NCBI GenBank assembly: GCA_964567995.1
Contig: CAZMOB010000004.1
Span: forward strand, 1-64,000
Origin: JAGOTP01 sp964567995
GTDB taxonomy: Bacteria > Patescibacteriota > Patescibacteriia > 2-12-FULL-60-25
DNA: 64,000 nucleotides
Direction: 5' to 3'
In this document: positions 50,756 through 59,204 of the stretch, piece by piece
Numbering within the stretch: the stretch's first letter is position 1
Layout: each line of letters opens with the position of its first letter
The notes under the pieces: model-generated
Database searches by the model: none
The model's input: the letters and a program-made list of their open reading frames with translations, nothing else
Told to the model about the DNA's origin: nothing
Translations under genes and position numbers: made by a program

Positions 50756-50807
50756 AGAAAGATCTAAAGAAAGATAATTGCCTGTATGCTACAGTTCTTG
50801 CAGATCT

Positions 50808-51008
50808 ATGTCATCCACCTCGCCCTCTACAACCTCTCCCGCAACCGACCAAACCCGAGCCGAAGAGCTTGCTGCCCACATCAAGGCACTACAAGACACC
50901 GTTGATCAGATTGTCGCCAAAGGCAAGAAGCTTGGGACAACCATTGCCAGCAAGCACGACTCAGCTGTCGTGGGAGATCTACGTAAAAAGCTCGGGTTAG
51001 ACACATAA
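50808..51008 (+). CDS. Small acidic helical protein
   Basis: A 66-residue protein with a Ser/Thr-rich start followed by a helix AEELAAHIKALQDTVDQIVAKGKK. No family is recognised. ATG 50808 follows GATCT; a TATGCT box about 16 bases upstream gives a short leader. It is 70 bases upstream of ybaB on the same strand. Confidence 0.5.
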   Translation: MSSTSPSTTSPATDQTRAEELAAHIKALQDTVDQIVAKGKKLGTTIASKHDSAVVGDLRKKLGLDT

Positions 51009-51078
51009 TTTGCCCGAATTGGCGGTTTTCCTACGGTCTGGCATGATACGTCCACTCTTTACTTCTTCCTTTTTCCTT

Positions 51079-51405
51079 ATGTCTTTTCTCGGCAAACTCA
51101 AGCAATTCAAAGATTTGAAAGATAAAGCCAAAGCGCTCCAGGATCAGCTCTCCGAAATCAGCGCTGAAGGGTCGGCTGGTTGGGGTAAGGTCAAAGTGAC
51201 GATCAACGGCACACAACAGGTGACGAATGTGGCGATTGACCAAGAACTCATGAACGACAAACCCAAGCTCGAACAGTCTCTCAAAGAAGCCTTTAATGAT
51301 GCGGCGCAAAAACTCCAGCAGATTTTGGCGGCCAAAATGCGTGAAGGGGGTGGCATGGATATTATGAGTGAGTTCGGGGACATGATGAAAGGAGGAGGGT
51401 CGTAA
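51079..51405 (+). CDS. ybaB: YbaB/EbfC nucleoid-associated protein
   Basis: A 108-residue protein with the YbaB/EbfC layout. The long N-terminal helix KLKQFKDLKDKAKALQDQLSEI is followed by a strand KVKVTINGTQQVTNVAIDQELM and helix LEQSLKEAFNDAAQKLQQILAAKM. Such proteins bind DNA as dimers and usually accompany recR. ATG 51079 follows TTTTTCCTT. recR lies 130 bases downstream behind a large inverted repeat. Confidence 0.9.
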   Translation: MSFLGKLKQFKDLKDKAKALQDQLSEISAEGSAGWGKVKVTINGTQQVTNVAIDQELMNDKPKLEQSLKEAFNDAAQKLQQILAAKMREGGGMDIMSEFGDMMKGGGS

Positions 51406-51500
51406 GTCCATCTATTCCATGAGACCGCTCGCTTGCCTGCTGGCGTCTCGCTTATGTACTCGCCGTCGCTCGCACAACGTCTCATTCCATAGATAGACTT
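51404..51500. repeat. Imperfect inverted repeat between ybaB and recR
   Basis: Arms of 22 bases (51404-51425 and 51479-51500) pair at 18 positions, with a three-base mismatch in the middle, around a 53-base GC-rich loop. The left arm overlaps the ybaB stop codon. It is a strong candidate for a hairpin that attenuates ybaB-recR transcription or regulates recR translation. There is no T-tract next to it. Confidence 0.55.
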
Positions 51501-51538
51501 ACTCAGTGTAAGAAGATGGAATTCTAACCGAATATTTT

Positions 51539-52144
51539 GTGGCACTTCTCCCTCTTCCAATTCAACAAGCGGCGGCGGCGTTTGATCGGTTGCCTGGGGT
51601 TGGGCCGCGGGCTTCGTTGCGGTATGCGTATTGGCTTGTGACTCAACCGCGGGAAGTGATTGAGCAGTTTGCGCGGGCGATTGAGGGGTTAAGCAAAGAC
51701 CTTTCTTCCTGCTCGGTGTGTCATCAATGGACAGATCAGGCCATTTGCCGCATTTGCCGTGATCCAAAACGGGATCCGGCGTCGATTTGTGTGGTGGCGA
51801 TGAGCCCGGATGTGCGGGTGATTGAAGATACGGGTATTTTTCAGGGACGCTATCACGTCTTAGGTGGCACGATTGATCCGATCGAAGGGCGTACACCAGA
51901 CACGCTCACCATCGAATATTTACTCGAACGCATTCGCAACAGTGAACCGCGCATTACCGAAATCATTTTAGCCCTGGACACCGACATTCCAGGCGATACA
52001 ACCTCGCTTTATCTTCGAAAACGCTTGGAAGGCACTGGCGTACGACTTACACGCTTAGCTCGCGGCCTCCCAACCGGCGCATCCCTTGAATACGCCGACG
52101 CCACAACTGTAGCCGACGCTTTGAAGAATCGAAAGGAGTCCTGA
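51539..52144 (+). CDS. recR: Recombination protein RecR
   Basis: A 201-residue protein. The helix-hairpin-helix start AFDRLPGVGPRASLRYAYWL is followed by the zinc finger CSVCHQWTDQAICRIC and the Toprim domain with ICVVAMSPDVRVIEDTG and ALDTDIPGD. RecR works with RecO in RecA loading. The start is GTG 51539. It ends 53 bases before a terminator. Confidence 0.95.
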   Translation: MALLPLPIQQAAAAFDRLPGVGPRASLRYAYWLVTQPREVIEQFARAIEGLSKDLSSCSVCHQWTDQAICRICRDPKRDPASICVVAMSPDVRVIEDTGIFQGRYHVLGGTIDPIEGRTPDTLTIEYLLERIRNSEPRITEIILALDTDIPGDTTSLYLRKRLEGTGVRLTRLARGLPTGASLEYADATTVADALKNRKES

Positions 52145-52197
52145 TTGACAGGTAACTCGCGTTTACGAGACACTATCCTTTAGCACATTTCAGAACG

Positions 52198-52225
52198 AAA
52201 AAGACCGCATTTCGGCGGTCTTTTT
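52198..52225 (+). terminator. Rho-independent terminator after recR
   Basis: Perfect ten-base arms AAAAAGACCG/CGGTCTTTTT with an eight-base loop. It isolates recR from the following acquired-looking gene at 52263. Confidence 0.9.
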
Positions 52226-52262
52226 CAGCACAAACCCCTGCCTCGTAGAGAAGGAGACTTCC

Positions 52263-53351
52263 ATGGCCGCACTGTTCAACTCCGAAGCACTTCGTCATCA
52301 TTACGCGCTGCCCAAGGATGTCGTGCTCCTCAACGGACATGTCTACCAGATTCCGCCGAATGAGGCGGTGGCGAGCATTCTCGCTGCTCATTACGATGCC
52401 GGCCAACATCCGGACGATCGCTGGATGCTCACGTGTGCGGCCGCGCAGGCGGTTCGTCTGGCCGTTACCAAACGACTGGAGGGAGCAAATCCGGATCACA
52501 TCGCTCTCGGACAGACGACGGATGAGCTGCTCGCACTCTGTCTCCAAAGACTCCCGCCGGCGAAACGGTCCGTCCTGACGGTCGATGATGGACTGAATCG
52601 CGTGATACAGCTCATCAGTAGACAGCCCGACCTGAAAGGAATCGGCACGACCACCCTGAACGAAGGGCCGGTCAAGACCATCGCCGAGAGGCTACTCAGG
52701 AATCTGACTCCGGGCACCGGTGCGATCCTGGTCAGTCAGGTACTCGACAAAACGGGCGAAATCGTGCCGTACCTCGAAGGATTGGCGGAAGAAGCCAGCA
52801 AGCGAGACGTCGAGGTGCTCATCCGGCTGAACGACTTCGGCGTCGTCCCCTTCTACGCCAAGCGCCATCCCAGCGCCACCCTGCTCGGCAGTGGTGAGAG
52901 TCATGCTCAGTGGGGCGAAGGTGTCGCCTGGCTACGTCTTCCCGAGCACGCTTCGGAATTCCGCTACCAGTTCGAGTGCGCGCTTCGCCGGACAGATCCT
53001 TTCAGTTACGATCCCACGAGTCACTACCGCGCTCGAGCCGTCGATGAGCTGTTCGCCGAGCTCGAACTGACCGTCCCTGCACTGAGAAGCAACTCGCTTA
53101 GACAGACGGACCTGCTGCTCGCTGGACTCGACGGTTACAAGGTCGTCACGCCTCGCGATCCGAAGGATCGAGGAAGTTTCGTGGCTATCCAAATGTATAA
53201 CGCGGATTGGATCTCCCCGAAACTGAAAGCGCACGGACTCTGGGTCGACGATCGCAGAGGCCACCTACGCTTCGGTCCAGCCCCCTACACGACCGACGAG
53301 CAGATCGCTCATGCTCTCGTCCTCCTCCGCAAGCTCGCTCCCCCCACCTAA
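52263..53351 (+). CDS. Kynureninase-like fold-type I protein, lysine apparently missing
   Basis: A 362-residue protein that aligns in outline with kynureninase and related class V aminotransferase-fold enzymes. It starts RHHYALPKDVVLLNGHVYQIPP and ends with RGSFVAIQMYNADWISPKLKAHGLWVDDRRGHLRFGPAPYTTDEQIAHALVLL, the C-terminal signature. In the region that normally carries the PLP lysine (S-Y-K-Y-L-N), I find GESHAQWGEG, with no lysine. The enzyme may be inactive or use another residue. AGGAG sits seven bases before ATG 52263, unlike core genes. It lies between two terminators (52198-52225 and 53367-53402) and is GC-richer, suggesting a self-contained acquired gene. Confidence 0.7.
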   Translation: MAALFNSEALRHHYALPKDVVLLNGHVYQIPPNEAVASILAAHYDAGQHPDDRWMLTCAAAQAVRLAVTKRLEGANPDHIALGQTTDELLALCLQRLPPAKRSVLTVDDGLNRVIQLISRQPDLKGIGTTTLNEGPVKTIAERLLRNLTPGTGAILVSQVLDKTGEIVPYLEGLAEEASKRDVEVLIRLNDFGVVPFYAKRHPSATLLGSGESHAQWGEGVAWLRLPEHASEFRYQFECALRRTDPFSYDPTSHYRARAVDELFAELELTVPALRSNSLRQTDLLLAGLDGYKVVTPRDPKDRGSFVAIQMYNADWISPKLKAHGLWVDDRRGHLRFGPAPYTTDEQIAHALVLLRKLAPPT

Positions 53352-53366
53352 CAGATCCCACCTCCC

Positions 53367-53402
53367 GAACGGGGAATCGCGTACGCTCGCGGCTCCCCGT
53401 TC
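53367..53402 (+). terminator. Compound terminator, element G
   Basis: Perfect outer stem GAACGGGGA/TCCCCGTTC (53367-53375, 53394-53402) with an inner CGCG/CGCG stem. The tail TCCCGTTTT is T-rich. It ends the kynureninase-like gene. Confidence 0.7.
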
Positions 53403-53416
53403 TCCCGTTTTAAAAC

Positions 53417-53468
53417 GACAGCACGCCCGGTCCAGAGGCGACAGAGAGGCTGTCTAGGGACGCGGGCG
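53417..53468 (-). terminator. Compound element H with interlocking stems
   Basis: Plus-strand blocks GACAGC (53417-53422), CGCCCGGTCC (53424-53433), GCTGTC (53449-53454) and GGACGCGGGCG (53458-53468). The first pairs with the third and the second with the fourth, the same order as elements A and B. GACAG at 53440-53444 competes for the same partner. On the minus strand the tail is CTGTCGTTTT. It ends the gene at 53473. Confidence 0.5.
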
Positions 53469-53472
53469 CGAA

Positions 53473-53862
53473 TTACTCTTTCGAGCTTAAAGGCAAGAGA
53501 AGAACGGCGACGTAGAAGACCCCGAGCAGCAGCGCTACGACGCTACCCACCTGAGGAAAGAGGTGAAGGAACGGAAGGCGGAACAAACAACCCAGCTCAA
53601 TCAGCAAAACAGCGAGCAACGTGATACCCGTCGTGTACAGCCAGCCGACCCAGGCATTGAACATCAGATCCAGCGGATTGATCCGCCGATGCGTTCCCCT
53701 TTCGAACCTGAGCCACTGCAGCCAGGTCGCCTGACCGACGAGCTCGACGAGCCCAGCCGCCAGACTTGCTGCTACGAAGTAGCTCGTGTAGATGAGGTAA
53801 AGAAGAGCACACGCGAAGCCAATTGAACTGTAGCCGAGCGTCGAAGCAGCTGCAGAGAACAT
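53473..53862 (-). CDS. Small membrane protein, cassette-like
   Basis: A 129-residue protein with about four hydrophobic segments (SIGFACALLYLIYTSYFVAASL, MFNAWVGWLYTTGITLLAVLLIELGC, VGSVVALLLGVFYVAVLLLPL). No family is recognised. ATG 53862 is chosen because GGAAGG lies six bases upstream; the reading to GTG 53880 starts inside that site. A TTTGCA/TATACG pair about 60-80 bases upstream could be its promoter. It lies back to back with element H and converges with the kynureninase-like gene. Confidence 0.55.
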   Translation of the reverse strand: MFSAAASTLGYSSIGFACALLYLIYTSYFVAASLAAGLVELVGQATWLQWLRFERGTHRRINPLDLMFNAWVGWLYTTGITLLAVLLIELGCLFRLPFLHLFPQVGSVVALLLGVFYVAVLLLPLSSKE

Positions 53863-53947
53863 CGAAAACCTTCCCTTCACGCGTCACGATGGATGTTGAA
53901 ACTCGAAACTCCCGGCGCAATCGTATAGATATGCCCCACGAATTGCA

Positions 53948-53986
53948 AATAGAAAACACCCAGACATGTTCTGGGTGTTTTCTATT
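53948..53986 (-). terminator. Terminator after rplU
   Basis: Perfect 17-base arms AATAGAAAACACCCAGA/TCTGGGTGTTTTCTATT with loop CATGT. It lies directly after the rplU stop on the minus strand. Confidence 0.93.
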
Positions 53987-53994
53987 CACTTCTG

Positions 53995-54294
53995 TTAGAT
54001 CTTTGTAATCTTGATCTTGGTGAAAGCTTGGCGGTGCCCGGTGCGGCGGGTGTAGCGGGACTTGGCTTTGTATTTCACGACTTCGATCTTTTTGTCGCGG
54101 CCATGAGCGACGATCTCAGCGGAGACCATCGCGGACAAGGCAGGTGTACCAAGTTCGAGCTTGTCGCCGTCGGCCTTCATGAGGGTTTCGAGTTGGAACG
54201 ATTTTCCGGCTTCGAGATCCAATTTTTCAACGGAAATCACGTCGCCTTCTTCGACGAGGTACTGCTTTCCCCCGGTTTTGATGACAGCAATCAT
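53995..54294 (-). CDS. rplU: 50S ribosomal protein L21
   Basis: A 99-residue protein starting MIAVIKTGGKQYLVEEGDVISVEKL, the conserved L21 N-terminus, and ending RRTGHRQAFTKIKITKI. ATG 54294 is chosen; a longer frame to 54381 is unlikely. The promoter at 54313-54342 gives a leader of about 12 bases. It is followed by a strong terminator. Confidence 0.97.
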   Translation of the reverse strand: MIAVIKTGGKQYLVEEGDVISVEKLDLEAGKSFQLETLMKADGDKLELGTPALSAMVSAEIVAHGRDKKIEVVKYKAKSRYTRRTGHRQAFTKIKITKI

Positions 54295-54312
54295 AGGTGT
54301 GGAATGAGCCGT

Positions 54313-54342
54313 ACTATAGCGAAAATGCCCATCTTCTGTCAA
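54313..54342 (-). promoter_or_regulatory. Strong promoter for rplU
   Basis: -35 TTGACA (54337-54342), 18-base spacer, -10 TATAGT (54313-54318) on the minus strand. Expected leader is about 12 bases, too short for a normal Shine-Dalgarno sequence. Confidence 0.8.
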
Positions 54343-54405
54343 TGCGAGGACGCACTCCAGACTAAAGCGGCTCTTTTTCAAGAAAAACGCCGTATATAAG
54401 CGAAA

Positions 54406-54999
54406 TTAAGGCAAAACCAAGCGCTGCCCAATCTTTAACCCAAGTTTATCCGCATCCCCTGCTGGGAGCTCTAAGACCTCGTTAAAGGCTTGCGGGGGCG
54501 TGATTTTGGCCGGTTCTTCATCCGGCGTCTTTGGATATGGAACCTTGTTCGCGATGTTCACGATTGTGCCGTTATTCAAAAAGACCATATCGATCGAGAA
54601 GTTCATGTCATGCATCCAGAAGGTGTACCGATCGGGAGTTTCGAAAACGAAGCGCATGCCAGTACCCGCTGGAAGCGAGGAACGATCAGACAGACCCTGC
54701 TGGCGAGCCGCATCGGTGCGAACGACTTCTAGGCGATACGGTTTGCCGGCCAGAGTGGCAGTCTGGAATTCCGTCACGGCAACCGTCTCTGTAGACGTGT
54801 CGAGAGAATTGAGCAGCTCTTTCAGGTTGAAGTCTGCCGGGACATACGAACGAAGCGTTTTTCCACCAAAGAGGACGATAAAGGTCAGAACAAAGCCGAT
54901 CACCGCGAACCAAAAGACACAACCGACCGAAAACGGCTTGTCATTGATGATGGGTGAGCCGGGAGGAATCGGCTGCGGTTCACGGGCAGGGTATTTCAT
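54406..54999 (-). CDS. DUF192-family exported protein
   Basis: A 197-residue protein. A cytoplasmic Pro-rich start and a membrane helix (VGCVFWFAVIGFVLTFIVLF, about 25-45) precede a DUF192 domain (about 80-197) with RLEVVRTDAARQQGLSDRSSLPAGTGMRFVFE, FWMHDMNFSIDMVFL and VLELPAGDADKLGLKIGQRL. Family members are secreted or membrane-tethered beta-barrel-like proteins of unknown role. It follows the TagO/WecA-like gene by eight bases, in the same minus-strand run. Confidence 0.85.
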   Translation of the reverse strand: MKYPAREPQPIPPGSPIINDKPFSVGCVFWFAVIGFVLTFIVLFGGKTLRSYVPADFNLKELLNSLDTSTETVAVTEFQTATLAGKPYRLEVVRTDAARQQGLSDRSSLPAGTGMRFVFETPDRYTFWMHDMNFSIDMVFLNNGTIVNIANKVPYPKTPDEEPAKITPPQAFNEVLELPAGDADKLGLKIGQRLVLP

Positions 55000-55007
55000 A
55001 GAGTTCT

Positions 55008-56084
55008 TTAGTGGAGTTTACTCCGACGGGTGGCGTAAAGGGAGAGACCGATCGTGAGGAGAACGAGCGAGACCAACAACATAAGCTTCCCCCGTGTTTG
55101 GACGACTAATGCAGCCAACCCAAAGAGCAAGCCGATTGACCACAAAATGACCACCGCTCCCCGCTGCGTGAGTCCGGCATCAAGCAATTGATGATGCAGA
55201 TGGGTCCGATCGCCTTGCGTAATCGGGACACGACGACGAAGACGGCCGAAGATGACAAGGGCGATATCGATCAAGGCAACACCTAAGGCCATAAGAGCCG
55301 TTGCGAGTTTCGCACCAGAGGCAATCGCCAAAAAGCCCAGTGTAAACCCGGCGAGCGTGCTCCCCGACTCCCCCAGAAACTGTTTGGCCGGGAAAAGGTT
55401 CGCCGGCAAGAATCCAAGGTAGGCACCTAACATCACCGCCGAGAGCAGCGCAACGGCTGGCAAGTGATAGACCGGCAACAAGCACAATAATAAAATAATA
55501 GCCGCTCCGATTGAGGCTTGACCTGTTACGAGACCGTCCAGACCATCCATAAGCTTCGTCGAGAAAAGGAGTACCAAGAGCCACCCGAGCGTCAAGAGAT
55601 CCGCGGGCCAGGCAAAGGAGATCAGTCCGCCAAAGAAGTCCCATTGACCCGCGACTAACGAGAAGACGCCTCCAGCGGGGTTCGTGATCAAACGCACGCT
55701 CGTTCCGCCAAGCACGACGCACAGACAAGCGAGAACATAAAATGGAAACTGCGCACGTGAAGACAGCGTATAGCGATCATCCAACACTCCCACCAATAAC
55801 AAGATGAACGCCCCGAGCCCAAAGCCGAGCAGCTGTCGGGTTGAAAGTGAGGATTGTAATAATCCCGCCTGAGCCAATCCTCCCATCCCGACCAACCCAA
55901 CCAAGAAAATCCCCACTCCGCCCAACAATGGCATGGGAACACGATGGATCTTTCTTCCACCCGTCGGCTGATCAATCGCCTTCATCTTTTTCGCGAGCCA
56001 ACGAGTTGCAAAACTCAACCCATACGAAGCAACCGCCGCTAAGCCAGCTACGAGAAGACAATGAAAGAGAAGGGGTACGTCCAT
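55008..56084 (-). CDS. TagO/WecA-like undecaprenyl-phosphate sugar-1-P transferase
   Basis: A 358-residue polytopic enzyme of the MraY/WecA/TagO family. It has DQPTGGRKIHRVPMPLLGG, VGVLDDRYTLSS (catalytic aspartates), TKLMDGLDGLVTG and the TagO/WecA HLHH loop GDRTHLHHQLLDAGLTQRG. It starts a cell-wall polymer by loading GlcNAc-1-P or a related sugar on undecaprenyl phosphate. It likely feeds the LCP ligase at 28669. It lies eight bases after the Clp-like ATPase. Confidence 0.9.
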   Translation of the reverse strand: MDVPLLFHCLLVAGLAAVASYGLSFATRWLAKKMKAIDQPTGGRKIHRVPMPLLGGVGIFLVGLVGMGGLAQAGLLQSSLSTRQLLGFGLGAFILLLVGVLDDRYTLSSRAQFPFYVLACLCVVLGGTSVRLITNPAGGVFSLVAGQWDFFGGLISFAWPADLLTLGWLLVLLFSTKLMDGLDGLVTGQASIGAAIILLLCLLPVYHLPAVALLSAVMLGAYLGFLPANLFPAKQFLGESGSTLAGFTLGFLAIASGAKLATALMALGVALIDIALVIFGRLRRRVPITQGDRTHLHHQLLDAGLTQRGAVVILWSIGLLFGLAALVVQTRGKLMLLVSLVLLTIGLSLYATRRSKLH

Positions 56085-56092
56085 AGCGACCC

Positions 56093-58792
56093 CTACTGCG
56101 ACAGTTTGAGCGACCCATCACTTTGCATAAACACCTTGGTACCTCTTGGTAACTCGCCCCGCAAGAGCGCATCGGCCAGCTGGTTTTCCACCCGTTCTTG
56201 AATGATGCGTCGGAGCGGACGAGCCCCATAGAGCGGATCAAACCCGGCTTTTGCCAGTGCTTCGATTGCCAAATCATCGGCCTGGAAGGTGATACCTTTC
56301 TCTTCCAAGCGCTTGATAACTTGATTAATCAGTAACCAAGCGATACGCGTCACATCATCCAAACTCAACGGCGAGAAGACGATGACACCATCAAAACGGT
56401 TCAAGAACTCCGGGCGGAAGGTCTCGCGCAATTCGTGCTCTAGAAGGCCAGTTCGGATCTGTTCCAACGAATCACCGCGTTTGACTGAGTCTTGAATGAA
56501 GGAGCTGCTCGCGTTCGAGGTCGCAATAATGATTGTATGGGTGAAATCCACCGTTCGACCGATGCCGTCCGTAAGGCGACCGTCGTCCAGCACCTGCAAG
56601 AACAAGGTCAAGAGATCCGGATGAGCTTTTTCTAATTCGTCGAGCAGGAGGAGAGAGAAAGGCTTCAAACGGACAGCTTCCGTCAACAATCCACCCTTGG
56701 CATCACCTGCTGCACCGATCAAGCGATCAATCGAACGACGGTCCTGATATTCGGACATGTCGAGACGGATCATGGTGTCCGCACTGCCGAAATATTCGTC
56801 GGCTAGTGACTTGGCGAGCTCGGTTTTTCCCACACCAGTCGGACCCAGGAACAAGAACGAACCCATCGGACGCTTCCCATCGCGTAACTCAGCACGGGCA
56901 CGACGTAGAGCCTGAGACACCTGCGTAACCGCATCCGTCTGACCGATCACTCGCTTGTGAAGGCGCTCTTCGAGATGGAGTAACTTCTGAGATTCATCCG
57001 TCGCGACGGCCTGGACCGGTACGCCGGTTTTGCGATGGACAACGGTAGCGACATCCTCGACGGAAACAAAATTCCCCGCTCCATGGGTCGTACGGGCCAG
57101 CACAGCTGAAGCTTGAAGAAGATCTAAAGCACTTTCCGGAAGCGCCAGATCACGGATAAACCGATCAGCAAATTGCGCAGCCGTGTTGAGAGCGGCGTAG
57201 GAAAAATACACGCCCTGTTCATATTCGATATGTCCGGTGCGGACCATGAGCATCGGAACGGCCTCTTGGACTTTGGGTGGGTTGATGTTTACGCGGGTAA
57301 GCTTGGCACCCAATGTACGGCGCTCAATCGACTCGGTCCAAGCGTGTGGTGTACACGTTGCGATCACTAAAAATCCTCCACGATCGAGTTCGGAAGCAAA
57401 CGCCTCGGAGAGATCTAACGAACCTGCTCCAATTCCAGCCAAGACGTCGATCCCCTGCAGGACAAGAATCGCATTCCCACCGAGGCGCACTTCCATGAGG
57501 AGCGCGAGGAGCCGTTCAAGTGCACTGTCCGTATCCCCTGCCGCAATCAAACGCGGCAGATGAACGGAGACCAGGCGTCGATCAAACAAAATCGGTGGGA
57601 CGTCTTCTTCGACCATACGTCGCGCGACTGCTTCGACTAACGCCATCTTTCCGGCCCCCTGTTCACCGACCAAAACAACCCCGTGGGCGTTTCCATCGAA
57701 GGCTTGAAAGAGGGCGTCCAATTCTTCTTCTCGACCATAAATCGGACTGATGTAGCCGTTGCGAGCAAGTAGCGTCAGATCTTCGGCAAACTGATCAAGC
57801 GTTGGCGTCTGACGAGCCGTCATCAAGCGATCCATACCGGTGTTTGGCTTGAGAGAAGCCAGTTTTACGAAACGATTTCGCTCATCCTCCATGTGTGTCT
57901 GTAAACGAATCCATTCGGCCACTTGTTCCACCTGAATCGCTGGGAAGCCCAGTCGATCGAGCAAAGGCGGTAAGCGTTGATCGGACTGGAAAGATCCAAG
58001 GAGCAAATCCGGCACCCCGATCGCCCGCCGCCCTGCTTCCAAGGTTCGAATATACGCTTCTAGGAGCACTCGCCGAGTCTCGACGCTCAGCACCGGGTCC
58101 GTACCTGGTCGACCATCGCGAAGAAGGGTCCCTAATTCTTGTTTGGTTTTATCCAAGGTCAGACCAAGACGCGTCAAGAAGACCGACCCTTCATTACTCA
58201 CAATGGCGGCCGCAAACAGATGGACGGGCGTGATATCGGCCTTCCCAAGCTCCTGAGCAAACCCCAACGCGAGCTCAAGCACGCGCCAGGCGGCCGGCTC
58301 CAGGTGGACAGAGCTGTCCTGCAATTGTTCGGAACGCTTGTGACGCTTAAGCCACTCCGCCCACTGCTCTTTGGTTTTGCCCCAATTGGGAAGAGGCTGA
58401 AACACCTCCTGCTGAGTAGCAATACGGTAGACCAACAGTCCAAGAAACAACCAGAATGCCCAGAAATCAAGTCGTGGCTGATCCAACAGAGAAATCCAGA
58501 AGGAGCTTGTGACAAGTGAACTAGCAGATATTCCTCCTAGGAGGATCGATCTAACGAATGAACCAGCACAGACGAGACACAGTATCGCCAACAGCCCCAA
58601 CACGATCCGTCGCCACACATGGCGAGCCTTCCGCACCGCAAACAGTTCACGTTTCAAGGCCGGCTTCCAGTAGATACGACCATACGGCAGCTGAACGTAG
58701 AGACCCGTTCCTCCGCAGCCACGACAAACAGCTCCACCCCGGCTCTCACCTTGGCAGAGCGGGCACAGGACGCAGGAAAAAGCTTCGATCAT
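56093..58792 (-). CDS. Membrane-anchored Clp-like AAA+ ATPase
   Basis: An 899-residue ClpC/ClpB-like protein. The N-terminus has a zinc ribbon (CPLC at about 10-13, CRGC at about 23-26) and two membrane helices (about 70-120), followed by Clp_N-type repeats. The first AAA module has a weak Walker A (GEQGAGKMALVEA, M for S/T) and a Walker B without an acidic pair (ILVLQGIDVL), so it is probably not catalytic. The second has intact GPTGVGKTELAKSLAD and LLLLDELEKAHPD, and ends with a C-terminal D2-small domain. It probably unfolds membrane proteins. ATG 58792 is chosen; reading to 58933 adds unsupported residues. The gene lies in the mraZ-operon run. Confidence 0.85.
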   Translation of the reverse strand: MIEAFSCVLCPLCQGESRGGAVCRGCGGTGLYVQLPYGRIYWKPALKRELFAVRKARHVWRRIVLGLLAILCLVCAGSFVRSILLGGISASSLVTSSFWISLLDQPRLDFWAFWLFLGLLVYRIATQQEVFQPLPNWGKTKEQWAEWLKRHKRSEQLQDSSVHLEPAAWRVLELALGFAQELGKADITPVHLFAAAIVSNEGSVFLTRLGLTLDKTKQELGTLLRDGRPGTDPVLSVETRRVLLEAYIRTLEAGRRAIGVPDLLLGSFQSDQRLPPLLDRLGFPAIQVEQVAEWIRLQTHMEDERNRFVKLASLKPNTGMDRLMTARQTPTLDQFAEDLTLLARNGYISPIYGREEELDALFQAFDGNAHGVVLVGEQGAGKMALVEAVARRMVEEDVPPILFDRRLVSVHLPRLIAAGDTDSALERLLALLMEVRLGGNAILVLQGIDVLAGIGAGSLDLSEAFASELDRGGFLVIATCTPHAWTESIERRTLGAKLTRVNINPPKVQEAVPMLMVRTGHIEYEQGVYFSYAALNTAAQFADRFIRDLALPESALDLLQASAVLARTTHGAGNFVSVEDVATVVHRKTGVPVQAVATDESQKLLHLEERLHKRVIGQTDAVTQVSQALRRARAELRDGKRPMGSFLFLGPTGVGKTELAKSLADEYFGSADTMIRLDMSEYQDRRSIDRLIGAAGDAKGGLLTEAVRLKPFSLLLLDELEKAHPDLLTLFLQVLDDGRLTDGIGRTVDFTHTIIIATSNASSSFIQDSVKRGDSLEQIRTGLLEHELRETFRPEFLNRFDGVIVFSPLSLDDVTRIAWLLINQVIKRLEEKGITFQADDLAIEALAKAGFDPLYGARPLRRIIQERVENQLADALLRGELPRGTKVFMQSDGSLKLSQ

Positions 58793-58796
58793 ACCA

Positions 58797-59183
58797 TTAG
58801 ACCAATCCACGAGTAAACACTTCCGCTCCTGCCACCAAAAGACCAAGCAACGCGGCGATTGGCCACACGACCCAAAGAATGAGCAATAACGCGTAGACAA
58901 ACGCTTCGACCAGCCAAGCAATGCCTCGTCCAATAATCACAACGATACGAATAAAAAAACTCACCGCCCGTCCGAGGAACGAATATTCCCCGTACATCGG
59001 TGTCCCAATATGCCGGATCCAAAGTCCGAGCGCGTATTTTCTCCAACGATACCGCAACCCTTCTTCGATCCAGAGCACGAGACGACCGAGTCCGGTCGAA
59101 TACCACCACACCGGATACGTGAACAACGAAACAACTTCTTCTTGCGCCAAACGCGAGACCACAGCGAACACAGTCGATGACAT
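58797..59183 (-). CDS. Membrane protein between ftsL and the Clp-like ATPase
   Basis: A 128-residue protein with two to three hydrophobic segments (AVSFFIRIVVIIGRGIAWLVEAFVYALLLILWVVWPIAALLGLLVAGAEVF), preceded by an amphipathic region. No family is recognised. It starts 21 bases after ftsL and ends four bases before the Clp-like ATPase. Its position suggests a division-associated or protease-associated membrane partner. Confidence 0.6.
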   Translation of the reverse strand: MSSTVFAVVSRLAQEEVVSLFTYPVWWYSTGLGRLVLWIEEGLRYRWRKYALGLWIRHIGTPMYGEYSFLGRAVSFFIRIVVIIGRGIAWLVEAFVYALLLILWVVWPIAALLGLLVAGAEVFTRGLV

Positions 59184-59204
59184 GTCGCTAGTATACTCTT
59201 CCTG

